This document shows positions 14,925-24,486 of a DNA stretch of 64,000 bases, in pieces; the first letter of the stretch is position 1, and each line of letters begins with the position of its first letter. Below the pieces are notes generated by a model. The model did not search any database and had not been told where the DNA came from. It worked only from the letters and a program-made list of their open reading frames with translations. Origin of the DNA: Oligoflexia bacterium (lineage in GTDB: Bacteria > Bdellovibrionota > Bdellovibrionia > Bdellovibrionales > Bdellovibrionaceae); NCBI GenBank assembly GCA_016861345.1, contig BOLD01000007.1, positions 1-64,000 on the forward strand, read 5' to 3'. A program made the translations under genes and the position numbers.

Positions 14925-17360
14925 ATGATGCAGCGAAGAAATAGCTCCAAGAAAAGAGATGCTCCTCATTGTCGTGAGAACTACGAAGATCATAGCTTAA
15001 AGTTCTTGGATTGGGCTCATCATTTGGGATTTGAGCGAACCTGGCTTGGACGAATACTACTCATCATCGAAGAAAAATTTCAGATTAAGCGGATATCGTT
15101 TACCTTCTTTTTTGCTCTGCTATTAGCTTATGCAATTACTTTCGAAATTCGTACTCCTACTAACTACCAAGTGGGTGATATCGCAAAGAGCGATATTATA
15201 TCTCCAGTTTCTTTTGAAATGATTGATGAAATCACAACTGAGGAGAAAAGGCACAAGGCCGAGGCCGCTGTTCCAATTATTTTTGATTATGATCCTGCTG
15301 TTTTTGAAAAAGTATCTGGCTCTGTTTATCGTGCTTTTCGACTAATGCGATCAGAGATGAGGGGAATTCGATGGCCAAAAAAAATGGCTGATCGAGAAGA
15401 AAAAATTAAAGAGTTTTTGTCCCATAAAAGTGAATTTGAAAAAGAGCTTGGGGTAGGGGTTTCAGACTATCTCTTTGAATGGCTGGTAGGACATCGTTTC
15501 TCGGCTCGGTATGAGAATATTGCTATTCGGAATCTGGAAAAATGGTATGAAAATAAAATTGCAGAAAATTCGGACAAGGTTTTTCCGAGCGGAAAAACAA
15601 TTGCGCTTGGGCGCGTTGTGCAGAAAAACGCCAGAGGTCGCGAATTTATGCTGCAAAAGAAAGAAGTTTTGGATACTCAGCAAATTGAGAATTTTGAACT
15701 TGCTCAAACTAAAGTGTTAGATTCACTTTCGCCACTAGATCGAGCGAACATTTTAGCTTTCTCTCGGTTATTGATCTACCCGAATTTGACCCTCAACAAA
15801 CAGGAAATGGAAAATCGGCGTCAGGCGGCTCGGGATTCTGTTCTTCCGATTACAATCTCGATTAAGAAGAATCAAACAATTGTGACGGATGGCACTGTTA
15901 TCCAACCCTTCCATGTGGCCATGCTCAAAGAGATCGAGATACTGAAGTCGGGACATCGACAAGATGTCATGACTGTAGCGATGGGTTTGTTCTTTTTATC
16001 TGTCATAGTGGTTTTCTTTCAATATTTGCATCGCTTTGCCGGTGTGCGGATGAAGGTTGATCGGCGTGATATCTTAATGATGGGTGCTGTGATACTGGGT
16101 ATGGTGGTGATCACCAAATTATTCTGGTTTTTCACCGAGACAGCCTTTGTTTCAAAATTTGGTGCCTGGATTCCGAGATCTATTTTTCTTTATGCAGCTC
16201 CCGTCGCGGCTGGGCCTATGCTCGTTGGACTTGTTGTCAGCTCTGGTGAGGTTGTGTGGATTTTTACAGCCTTTACATCAATTGTTATGGGACTGATGAC
16301 GGAGATGAATTTTGCCTACATGTTAGTAACCTTTGCAGGTGGAATTGCTGCAGCTCGCGGAGTTTACTCCTGTAAGAAAAGAAATGATATTTATTTGGCC
16401 GGAGTTCGTACGGGCTTGGTCAATGTGATTATGATCGCCTTAGTGATTTCGATTTCGAAGGTTGATCAGGAGGGGTACTTTGCAGAGATACTCTCAGCCA
16501 TTCCATCTGGATTTTTAGGGGGGATATTTTCAGCTTTTTTTGCAATGATGCTTGTGCCCCTTGTTGAATCGGTCTTCAATTACACGACTGATGTGAAGTT
16601 GCTTGAGCTGAGTAATCTGAATCATCCTCTTCTTAAAGATATGATTGTGAAAGCACCGGGGACATATCATCACTCGATGATGGTGGGTTCGATGGTCGAA
16701 GCAGCTTCTGAAGAAATTGGAGCAAACCCATTACTCGCAAAAGTTATGGCCTATTATCACGATATCGGAAAAATGGAACACGCCAATTACTTTATCGAGA
16801 ATCAAAAGTCAGGCAGCAATCCTCATGATCATATTTCGCCGTTTATGAGTAAGACCCTTTTGATTGCTCATGTGAAGGACGGAGTGGAGCTTGGGATTAA
16901 ACACAAGTTGGGTAAGCCGATCATCGATGGAGTGATTCAGCACCACGGGACCACACTGATCTCTTATTTCTACAACAAAGCTTTGGATCAAAAGAGCGAG
17001 GGGGATATCGAGATATCTGAAGAAGAGTTCAGATATCCAGGTCCAAAACCTCAATTCCGAGAGGCTGCATTGTGTATGTTGGCTGATTCAATCGAGGCTG
17101 CAGCACGGTCTTTGGATGAACCCACAGCTGTGCGACTACAAAATATTGTTCGAAATATTATTCAAAGAAAATTTATGGATGGCCAACTTGATGAGTGTAA
17201 TTTGACCTTAAAAGACCTTTCTAAGGTTGAAGCTGCTTTCTGTAAAATATTGCTCGGCATTTATCACCAGCGAATTGATTATCCCCGCAGTGCAGGCGGA
17301 GGAGCCTCTGAGGTTCCCTCAGAATCGCTCTTTCCAACAAAACAGGGTGTTAAAACGTGA
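14925..17360 (+). CDS. PgpH-like 7TM-HD cyclic-dinucleotide phosphodiesterase
   Basis: The 811-aa protein has an N-terminal membrane helix (about residues 56-73), a large extracytoplasmic 7TMR-HDED-type domain (about 75-350), a bundle of about seven membrane helices (about 355-545) and a C-terminal HD domain. The HD domain shows YHHSMMVGSMVEAA, YYHDIGKMEHANYF and IQHHGTTL. This is the layout of PgpH/YqfF, which hydrolyses cyclic di-AMP in Firmicutes; the substrate here is inferred. GAGG lies 7 nt before the first ATG. It overlaps ybeY (GTGA), the order usually seen in bacteria (yqfF-ybeY). Confidence 0.88.
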   Translation: MMQRRNSSKKRDAPHCRENYEDHSLKFLDWAHHLGFERTWLGRILLIIEEKFQIKRISFTFFFALLLAYAITFEIRTPTNYQVGDIAKSDIISPVSFEMIDEITTEEKRHKAEAAVPIIFDYDPAVFEKVSGSVYRAFRLMRSEMRGIRWPKKMADREEKIKEFLSHKSEFEKELGVGVSDYLFEWLVGHRFSARYENIAIRNLEKWYENKIAENSDKVFPSGKTIALGRVVQKNARGREFMLQKKEVLDTQQIENFELAQTKVLDSLSPLDRANILAFSRLLIYPNLTLNKQEMENRRQAARDSVLPITISIKKNQTIVTDGTVIQPFHVAMLKEIEILKSGHRQDVMTVAMGLFFLSVIVVFFQYLHRFAGVRMKVDRRDILMMGAVILGMVVITKLFWFFTETAFVSKFGAWIPRSIFLYAAPVAAGPMLVGLVVSSGEVVWIFTAFTSIVMGLMTEMNFAYMLVTFAGGIAAARGVYSCKKRNDIYLAGVRTGLVNVIMIALVISISKVDQEGYFAEILSAIPSGFLGGIFSAFFAMMLVPLVESVFNYTTDVKLLELSNLNHPLLKDMIVKAPGTYHHSMMVGSMVEAASEEIGANPLLAKVMAYYHDIGKMEHANYFIENQKSGSNPHDHISPFMSKTLLIAHVKDGVELGIKHKLGKPIIDGVIQHHGTTLISYFYNKALDQKSEGDIEISEEEFRYPGPKPQFREAALCMLADSIEAAARSLDEPTAVRLQNIVRNIIQRKFMDGQLDECNLTLKDLSKVEAAFCKILLGIYHQRIDYPRSAGGGASEVPSESLFPTKQGVKT

Positions 17361-17791
17361 AGCTGATCTTTATTAATGGGACTTCGGTGCCGGTGCCTCG
17401 TCAGTACCTTCTAAAACTTGGACGGTTTCTCAAAAATCAGCTACCAGCAAAACATAAAAAAACTATTCATCTTGAGTTGACGTTGGTGTTTCTCAACGAA
17501 AAAAAAGCAAAAAAAATGAATCACGATTATCGGGGTAAAAATTATGCAACTGATGTTCTCAGCTTTGATGGAGATGGAGTTGAAAGTTTAGGAGAACTTG
17601 TTCTATGCCCCTCTGTTTTAAAAAAACAGGCAAAAGACCACGGGCTGACTTACAGAGAAGAATTGGCCTACATGGTGATTCATGGAATGCTTCACTTGCT
17701 GGGATATGATCATGAGCAAAGTCAGACAGAGGCGCGAAGAATGTTTCAGTTGCAAGATCAACTGTTTGAGCGTTATCTAACTAGTTTTTGA
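17357..17791 (+). CDS. ybeY: Endoribonuclease YbeY (rRNA maturation factor)
   Basis: The 144-aa protein carries the metal-binding signature HGMLHLLGYDHE and the RGKNYATDVLSF segment. YbeY processes 16S rRNA 3' ends and takes part in ribosome quality control. It starts at a GTG that shares bases with the TGA of the PgpH-like gene, so the two are translationally coupled. Confidence 0.93.
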   Translation: MKLIFINGTSVPVPRQYLLKLGRFLKNQLPAKHKKTIHLELTLVFLNEKKAKKMNHDYRGKNYATDVLSFDGDGVESLGELVLCPSVLKKQAKDHGLTYREELAYMVIHGMLHLLGYDHEQSQTEARRMFQLQDQLFERYLTSF

Positions 17792-17901
17792 GCAAGTCTT
17801 TTTTTCATGCGACCATTATGGATCAAATTTTCGTTTGGTCACTTATATTCTCAGTTTCTTTGATTTTTCTAAATACAGTGAGACCGCATCCATTTCAATT
17901 T

Positions 17902-17917
17902 TGGTATTGACATTGCT
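17902..17917 (+). promoter_or_regulatory. Sigma-54-type promoter for small secreted protein gene
   Basis: TGGTATTGACATTGCT has GG-N10-GC spacing and TTGCT at -12. The predicted start near 17928 is about 22 nt before the ATG at 17950. Confidence 0.6.
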
Positions 17918-17949
17918 AGTGGTGGAATAACTGCACAAGGAGTGTGAAA

Positions 17950-18246
17950 ATGCCTAACGTAAAAATTATCATGGTAGTTCTGATTCTATTTATATCCCTA
18001 AGTGGACAAGCTGATGGTGGTTGTTTGGATAAGAGCAAGGAGCTCATCAGTTCGGAGACTCGAAAAACGCCAGAATGTATAGAGCTACCTCTCAGAAGGC
18101 AAATTGCCACTTGCTACGTGGCCTCAGGAGATAAAGATGAAAAGGGGCATGAGATTATTAGCAATTATGGAGACTATGAGTATTGGACTCATATGACGGG
18201 TGTATTCAACAGAAAACTCGAACTGAACAAGAGGCTCGTGCTATAA
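17950..18246 (+). CDS. Small secreted protein of unknown function
   Basis: The 98-aa product has a signal peptide (KIIMVVLILFISLSGQADG) and a short polar mature part with four cysteines. I recognise no family. The track starts at a GTG at 17944, but AAGGAG lies 7 nt before the ATG at 17950 and only 1 nt before the GTG. It stands alone between ybeY and prfB with its own sigma-54-type promoter, so it is probably regulated separately from both. Confidence 0.6.
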   Translation: MPNVKIIMVVLILFISLSGQADGGCLDKSKELISSETRKTPECIELPLRRQIATCYVASGDKDEKGHEIISNYGDYEYWTHMTGVFNRKLELNKRLVL

Positions 18247-18431
18247 TGAGCTAACTCTTAAATAAATGTCGAGAATTTCATAAAAGGAACGATTCTTCTG
18301 TCGAGTGAGGGGGTTTGTCCCAATCATGACTTTAACCGAGCAAAAGCGCTCTGCGGCAAGATGATTTAGCTATTGCATTTAAGTTGCAGATAACATCATA
18401 TTTTCCTTGATCTTTTGGTAGGGGTAAATTC

Positions 18432-19563
18432 ATGTCTATTGCTGCAGAAACCTATGATGTTAAAAGAACCCTTGGGGAATTAAAAAAGCTCTCGGATGAA
18501 CTCCGGGGGTATCTTTGACTTAGATCGCAAAAAAAAGCGACTCGAAGAACTTGGCCTTCAGGCTGAGAATCCAGCGGTGTGGAACGATCCCGCAAAAATG
18601 AATGCCCTAAATAAGGAAAAATCGATTCTTGAAAAAGCCATTGCGGAATATGAATCCTTCGCTCAAAAGTTAGCTGATGCTGAAGTGTTGGTCGATATGG
18701 CGATTGAGGCCAATGACGAAGATACTTTTTCAGAAGCAAAGAACGAGATTTTATCACTTCAGAAAATGGGGCAAGACTTAGAGATTAAGCGAGTTCTCAG
18801 TGGAGAACTGGATGCGAATTCAACCTATTTGTCGATTAATGCCGGAGCGGGGGGAACCGAGGCCTGTGATTGGGCTTCGATGCTCATGCGAATGTATCTT
18901 CGGTACGCGGATCAACATGGATATAAAACCGATATTCTTGAAACATCAGATGGGGACGGTGCGGGAATTAAATCTGTGACCATGCTCATTGAAGGGCCCT
19001 ATGCTTACGGTCACTTGAAAGCAGAAAGTGGAGTTCACCGACTTGTGCGTATTTCACCCTTTGATTCCAATGCTCGTCGACACACAAGCTTTGCCTCTGT
19101 CTTTGCTTGGGCTGAAGTGGATGATGATATCAAGATTGAGATCAATCCGAATGATATTGAAGTTGAAACATTCCGTTCCAGTGGTGCGGGCGGACAGCAT
19201 GTGAATAAAACAGACTCTGCAGTGCGAATGCGGCACAAGCCCAGTGGAATCGTTGTGGCCTGTCAGTCACAGCGGTCCCAAATTCAAAATAGAGAGAAGG
19301 CTTTAAAAATGTTGAAAGCGGCTCTTTATGAAAAAGAAATCGAAGCTAGAAATAAAGCGAAAGAAGCCCAAGAGGCCGGAAAAAAAGCCAATGAATGGGG
19401 CTCTCAGATTCGATCTTATGTCATGCATCCCTATCAGATGGTGAAGGATCATCGAACAGGTTTTGAAACGAATCAGGTTGATGATGTCATGAATGGGGAT
19501 CTTGATGGGGCGATAATGGCTTATCTGAAATCTCAGATTCATCCCGAGGGGGTTCAAAGTTGA
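18432..19563 (+). CDS. prfB: Peptide chain release factor 2 with programmed +1 frameshift
   Basis: The first 28 codons (MSIAAETYDVKRTLGEL...) end in CGG GGG TAT CTT TGA C, the classic RF2 autoregulatory site with an upstream G-rich Shine-Dalgarno-like stretch. A +1 shift at CTT TGA (18513-18518) enters the long frame listed in the track, which starts nominally at 18496. The full product is about 376 aa and contains the GGQ motif (SSGAGGQHVNKTDSAV) that triggers peptide release. RF2 reads UGA and UAA, so low RF2 favours frameshifting and raises its own synthesis. It is followed by the lol genes (TTGA overlap). Confidence 0.96.
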
Positions 19564-20789
19564 ACTTAACCCTTTTTTGGATCGCATCCCGCCTGCTTTC
19601 ATCTTCGCAGAGAAAGATATTAACTTTGACGGGTTGGGTTTCTCTTTTGGGTTTAGTTCTGGGAGTTGGTTCCTTAGTCGTATCGATGGCCGTGATTAGC
19701 GGTTTTGAATCAACACTGAAAAAAAGTGTGGCTGATGTTGCTGGTCATGTCAATATTCTAAAGTTTTCCAATGAGCAGATCACGTGGCAAGACCTAGTTG
19801 AAAAAATAAAAAAGTCAGATGACCTTGTTGAAGATGGAGTCCCTTTTATTTCCATCGAAGGCGTGATGGCTCACAAGGGAAAGCTCAGCGGTGTCATGAT
19901 GCAGGGTTTAGATCCCGCATCAATTCAAAAAGTGCTGAATCTCTCAACCCGGTTGGTAAAGGGACAGTTTCAAATTCAAGGCGGTGAAGAGCCCCAGGCC
20001 TTAATTGGTAAAGGCATTGCCCAACATTTTGGAGTGAATATCGGCGATCAAATTCGAATTGTCGTCCCGATTGCTTCAGAGCTTGAGGTCAATCAATTTC
20101 GCCGTCGCTTGGTGAAGCTCAAGGTCGCGGGAATTTTGGATTTAGGAAAGTTTGAGTACGATCAAAGAATGATTTTTACAAATATTGAAACCGTTCAGCA
20201 GGTTTCAGAGATCGGGGCTCAATACACGGGTATTTTGTTAAAGTTAAAAGACATTGATCAGGCTCGAGCTTTCATTCCTCGCCTCGAAAAAACATTAGGA
20301 AATGGATACCGAATTCGAGATTGGAAGTCTGTGAATGAGCCCCTTTTTGAGGCTGTGAAAATTGAGAGGGTGGTTATTTTCTTTGTAATTTTTGTGATTA
20401 TCTTGGCGGCTTCATTTAATGTGGCCAGTAGTTTATATATTAATGTTGTACAGCGATTTTCGGAAATTGCGATTTTAAAATCCTTTGGACTGTCCTCTAA
20501 ACAGTTGGTTCGTATGCTCAGTCTTCAAAGTCTTGTCCTTGGTGGGATAGGTTGTGGGTTGGGTGTTGGTGTTGGTGTATTATTGTGTTTTGGTTTTTCT
20601 TGGCTTCAGACTGAATTTGGAATTATCCCAGGTTCCGTGTACAAAGTGGATCATATTGATATCGAAATTCGATTTTTAGATGTTTTTATTATTATCGTGA
20701 CGACACTGCTGATTTGTTATTTGGCTTCTTTAGCTCCAGCAAAAAAAGGAGCACGTATGACAACAGTCGAAGGACTTCGCTATGAATAA
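19560..20789 (+). CDS. Lipoprotein-releasing ABC permease LolC/LolE
   Basis: This 409-aa protein has an N-terminal membrane helix (LTGWVSLLGLVLGVGSLVVSMAVI) followed by SGFESTLKKSVADVAGHVNI. A large periplasmic domain and three C-terminal helices follow. With LolD it extracts mature lipoproteins from the inner membrane for transfer to LolA. It starts at a TTG overlapping the prfB stop; the conserved N-terminus leaves no better choice. A single LolC/E gene next to one LolD gene suggests a homodimeric permease (LolF-like arrangement). Confidence 0.92.
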   Translation: MNLTLFWIASRLLSSSQRKILTLTGWVSLLGLVLGVGSLVVSMAVISGFESTLKKSVADVAGHVNILKFSNEQITWQDLVEKIKKSDDLVEDGVPFISIEGVMAHKGKLSGVMMQGLDPASIQKVLNLSTRLVKGQFQIQGGEEPQALIGKGIAQHFGVNIGDQIRIVVPIASELEVNQFRRRLVKLKVAGILDLGKFEYDQRMIFTNIETVQQVSEIGAQYTGILLKLKDIDQARAFIPRLEKTLGNGYRIRDWKSVNEPLFEAVKIERVVIFFVIFVIILAASFNVASSLYINVVQRFSEIAILKSFGLSSKQLVRMLSLQSLVLGGIGCGLGVGVGVLLCFGFSWLQTEFGIIPGSVYKVDHIDIEIRFLDVFIIIVTTLLICYLASLAPAKKGARMTTVEGLRYE

Positions 20790-21459
20790 ACCAATTCTCT
20801 CTGCTCGAACGCTGACAAAATCTTATACTCAAGGAACGGGTGAGTTGCCCATTCTCAAAGGAGTTTCCATAGACATACAGGCTGGCGAAAGTCTTTGCAT
20901 TGTCGGGGCTTCGGGTTCGGGAAAGAGCACGCTTTTGCATATACTTGGAACTTTGGATCGACCAGATTCTGGTGAGCTTTATTTCGAGGACCGAAATTTG
21001 TCGGCCTTATCAGATGATGAGTTGGCTCAATTTCGAAATTCGACGATGGGTTTTGTTTTTCAGTTTCATCATGTGCTTTCCGAGTTCACGGCAATTGAAA
21101 ATATCATGCTTCCAGCGCGAATTGCGGGAATCAGCAAGGACCAGGCTCGAGCAGATGCGATGAGGCTTTTAAGTCACATGGGATTAGAGTCTCGAGCGAA
21201 TCACTTTCCGAATCAGTTATCAGGTGGTGAATTGCAGCGCGTTGCAATTGGGAGAGCTTTGATGAGACGTCCCAAAATTCTTTTTGCAGATGAACCGACA
21301 GGAAATTTGGACTCCAATAACAGTCAGATTATTCAGGATCTCTTTTTTCAGCTGAAGAAAGACTATGGTTTGACTCTTGTTGTGGTAACTCATGATCAAA
21401 AGTTTGCGGAGAAGTTTTCTCGTCAGATGAAACTTTCCGATGGGCATTTTTCAACTTAA
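20782..21459 (+). CDS. lolD: Lipoprotein-releasing ABC ATPase LolD
   Basis: The 225-aa ATPase has Walker A (GASGSGKST), signature (LSGGELQR), Walker B (ILFADEPTGNLD) and the H-loop (VVVTHD). It belongs to the MacB/LolD family and energises the permease just upstream, whose gene it overlaps by 8 nt. Confidence 0.93.
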   Translation: MNKPILSARTLTKSYTQGTGELPILKGVSIDIQAGESLCIVGASGSGKSTLLHILGTLDRPDSGELYFEDRNLSALSDDELAQFRNSTMGFVFQFHHVLSEFTAIENIMLPARIAGISKDQARADAMRLLSHMGLESRANHFPNQLSGGELQRVAIGRALMRRPKILFADEPTGNLDSNNSQIIQDLFFQLKKDYGLTLVVVTHDQKFAEKFSRQMKLSDGHFST

Positions 21460-21538
21460 ATTGACTTCCGACTTTGGTCTTGTTAGGCTTTCACAAAATA
21501 TTATATAAGTACTTGTAACGTTTAGGATTTTATACAGC

Positions 21539-23947
21539 ATGCGTTTTCTTCTCGGAGTGGTTTTTATCTTCACAATGGCTCAAACCTCGATGTCGCATGC
21601 TGCGCGAGCTAAGAAAAAGACCACCACTGCAGTTGAGCTAATTGAAAATAAGTCTGATTTATCAATTCGTAAGATTGATATACAGGGTAATCGTAAAATT
21701 GAAACAGATGCCATTTTGGGCAAAATGAAATCGAAAGTGGGCGGACCGTATTCAGGGGCTGCAATTCGTGAGGATGTCACTGCTCTTTTTAAAACGGGAT
21801 ATTTTTACGATATTCAAGTCAACCGAGAGGTTTCGGGGGCGCAGGTCGATCTTACCTACTCTTTCGTTGAAAAGCCTTCTATTGGTGAAATCCTTTTTGA
21901 AGGAAATGCTGAAATCAAATCAGAAGAATTACTCGAAGCTTCTGGATTGAAAAATTATGAAATTCTATCTCAGGCAAAAATCCGGGACGGAATTGAGAAA
22001 ATGCAGAAGCTCTACGAGGACAAAGGTTTCTTCTTAGCAAAGATTGACTCTCGAGTCGAAGACATTAAAAAAGACGAGTCTGTTAAAGTTGTTTTTGCAA
22101 TTAAAGAAAGTGATAAAGTTCGAGTTAAAAAAGTCACCTTCTTAGGAAATTCAAAACTGAAAGATGGATTTTTAAAAGGAAGAATGGCCACTGTCGAGGG
22201 TGGATTCTTCAGCTTTATGAGCGGCTCTGGTTCATATAAGCAGGACATCTTTGATCAAGATATGCAGCGGCTTCGTTATATTTACTTTAACGAAGGTTAT
22301 GTCCAGGTGAAAATTGACCGGCCTCAGGTTTATGTGACACCAGATAAAAAAAACATCTACATCACCATTCGGATTGATGAGGGTGAGCAGTTCGATGTTG
22401 GCGACATTGACTTTGCTGGAGACCTTCTCTTCTCAAGAGATGAACTCAACTCAGCAGTTCAAATTGGAAAACAAAAAGTCTTTTCGTACGAGGCCCTTCA
22501 AAAAGACCTTGGCGAGTTGCAAGCCAAATATGGTGACTTGGGATATGCCTTTGCCAACGTGATTCCAAGAACAAGAATTAATGAGAAAGATCGCAAAGTT
22601 GATATTACATTTGAATTTGACAAAGGACATAAGGTTTATTTTGGCCAAATCAATGTGATTGGCAATAGCAAAACTCGGGACAAGGTTGTTCGACGAGAGT
22701 TGAAAATCCGTGAGGGTGAACTCTATAATGAAACACGAAAAAGACTTTCGGTTGAAAATGTTCAACGTCTTGGATTTTTCGATGAAGTAAATTTTAAAAC
22801 TTCAACTCCTCCAGATAAACCCGATATCCTTAATATCGATATTTCGGTCAAAGAAAGAAATACGGGAAGTATTCAGCTGGGAGCGGGATATGGATCGGTA
22901 ACTGGGTTCACTTTGCAAGGTTCAGTGAACCAAGGAAACTTTTTAGGAAAAGGTCAAAAGCTTGGGGCCTCTTTGCAATATGCAAAAGATCAAACGACCT
23001 ATAACTTTAATTTCACGGAACCCTACTTCAATGACACTGATTGGAGCTTGGGTTTTGATGTCTACCAAAGTGTAAGTGGGCGATATGATTATAACGAAAA
23101 GAAATTAGGTGGAGCTTTCCGTCTGGGGCATCCGCTTGGGGATAACATATCTGCCTCGATTCGTTACAAATATGAAAATATCAAATTAACAGAGGTTCGA
23201 GAATCCTTCCGTTTAGCAAACGGCACTATCTATGAGTATGTTGTAACAGATCCAGAGCTTTTCCCATTAGATAAAGGAAGCGGTGATGCGGGATCAGTTA
23301 CTGGAATTATTGAATACGACAAACGAAATGACCGATTCTCGCCAACTCAGGGGACCTATGGTTCTCTATCTTTAGAATACGCCGGAGTGGGTGGAAACAT
23401 TGGGTACACAAAGGGTAATGCAACCTTCAGATACTTTAAAAAAGTTTTTTGGGAAGTGGTTTGGAGAAATAATCTTTCCTATTCTTATATTGGGTCGCAT
23501 GATGCCGATAAAGAACCTCCTTTCAATGAAAGATTCCTGCTCGGAGGACCTTATTCATTACGTGGGTATCGATTCTTTAGAGTTGGTAAGACAGTTAAAT
23601 CAAATGCCACCTACAATCGATTAATTGGCAGTCCATTTCTACGTACACCATCTGAAGCCGAGCGCCTTTCTCAGAAGCCTATCGGTGGAACGAAGCAGCT
23701 ACTTTACCAACTTGAGTTTGAATTTCCATTGATTGCAGAGGCTGGAATTAAGGGAGTGGCCTTTTTTGATGCTGGCCAAGCCGAAGATGAACTTTCATCG
23801 GCGAACTTATATAGTGACGTTGGTTTCGGATTTCGTTGGTTTTCTCCGATCGGTCCTTTGCGATTTGAGTGGGGATTTCCAAATCGATCCAATGAAAACT
23901 CTCCAGACCCAGTGGTCTTTGAGTTCTCGATTGGATCGCCGTTTTAA
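21539..23947 (+). CDS. bamA: Outer-membrane protein assembly factor BamA
   Basis: The 802-aa precursor has a signal peptide (MRFLLGVVFIFTMAQTSMSHA), five POTRA repeats (about residues 38-415, starting IRKIDIQGNRKIETD), and a 16-strand barrel with the RGY loop motif (LRGYRFFRVG). The C-terminus ends in phenylalanine (FEFSIGSPF), as for outer-membrane barrels. It folds and inserts beta-barrel proteins. AGGA lies about 9 nt before the ATG; the 79-nt gap after lolD is AT-rich and probably holds a promoter. Confidence 0.96.
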   Translation: MRFLLGVVFIFTMAQTSMSHAARAKKKTTTAVELIENKSDLSIRKIDIQGNRKIETDAILGKMKSKVGGPYSGAAIREDVTALFKTGYFYDIQVNREVSGAQVDLTYSFVEKPSIGEILFEGNAEIKSEELLEASGLKNYEILSQAKIRDGIEKMQKLYEDKGFFLAKIDSRVEDIKKDESVKVVFAIKESDKVRVKKVTFLGNSKLKDGFLKGRMATVEGGFFSFMSGSGSYKQDIFDQDMQRLRYIYFNEGYVQVKIDRPQVYVTPDKKNIYITIRIDEGEQFDVGDIDFAGDLLFSRDELNSAVQIGKQKVFSYEALQKDLGELQAKYGDLGYAFANVIPRTRINEKDRKVDITFEFDKGHKVYFGQINVIGNSKTRDKVVRRELKIREGELYNETRKRLSVENVQRLGFFDEVNFKTSTPPDKPDILNIDISVKERNTGSIQLGAGYGSVTGFTLQGSVNQGNFLGKGQKLGASLQYAKDQTTYNFNFTEPYFNDTDWSLGFDVYQSVSGRYDYNEKKLGGAFRLGHPLGDNISASIRYKYENIKLTEVRESFRLANGTIYEYVVTDPELFPLDKGSGDAGSVTGIIEYDKRNDRFSPTQGTYGSLSLEYAGVGGNIGYTKGNATFRYFKKVFWEVVWRNNLSYSYIGSHDADKEPPFNERFLLGGPYSLRGYRFFRVGKTVKSNATYNRLIGSPFLRTPSEAERLSQKPIGGTKQLLYQLEFEFPLIAEAGIKGVAFFDAGQAEDELSSANLYSDVGFGFRWFSPIGPLRFEWGFPNRSNENSPDPVVFEFSIGSPF

Positions 23948-23974
23948 AAATATTTAATCTTTTAAGGAGGATTT

Positions 23975-24478
23975 ATGAAAAAAATATTAATGTCGTTAGT
24001 GATGGTGGTCGGGGCTTCGGCTTTTGGTGCAGAATCAAAGATTGGCTTTGTTGATGTTCAAAAGGCAATCCAATCAACTGCTGCTGGCAAAAAAGCAAAG
24101 GAAAGCTTGGATGCTGAATTCCAGAAGCGAAAACAAAATCTTGATAAGAAAAAGGCAGATATTGAAAAAATGGGACAGGATCTGGAAAAGAAAAAGTCTG
24201 TTCTTTCAGAAGAGGTCATGAATAAGAAGCAAATGGAACTACAGGAAGAAATGCTCAAGTTCCAAAAGACCGTTGCAGAAAATCAAGTTGAGATTCAGAA
24301 AAAAGAAAAAGACTTGGTTGAGCCAATTTTAGAGAAAATGAAAAAGACAATTGAAAAAGTTGCGCAAGAAAAAGGTTTTACATTGGTCATTGAAAAACAG
24401 GGGCAAAATGTTCTTTTTGCGCAAAAAGACTCTGATTTAACTGAAGATGTTGTTAAAGCGTTCGAGAAAGAGAAGTAA
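23975..24478 (+). CDS. skp: Periplasmic chaperone OmpH/Skp
   Basis: The 167-aa precursor has a signal peptide (MKKILMSLVMVVGASAFG), then KIGFVDVQKAIQSTAAGKKA and a long charged coiled-coil that forms the Skp tentacles. It carries unfolded outer-membrane proteins to BamA. AAGGAGG precedes the ATG. It lies 27 nt after bamA, the usual order. Confidence 0.92.
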   Translation: MKKILMSLVMVVGASAFGAESKIGFVDVQKAIQSTAAGKKAKESLDAEFQKRKQNLDKKKADIEKMGQDLEKKKSVLSEEVMNKKQMELQEEMLKFQKTVAENQVEIQKKEKDLVEPILEKMKKTIEKVAQEKGFTLVIEKQGQNVLFAQKDSDLTEDVVKAFEKEK

Positions 24479-24486
24479 TTGATTAC

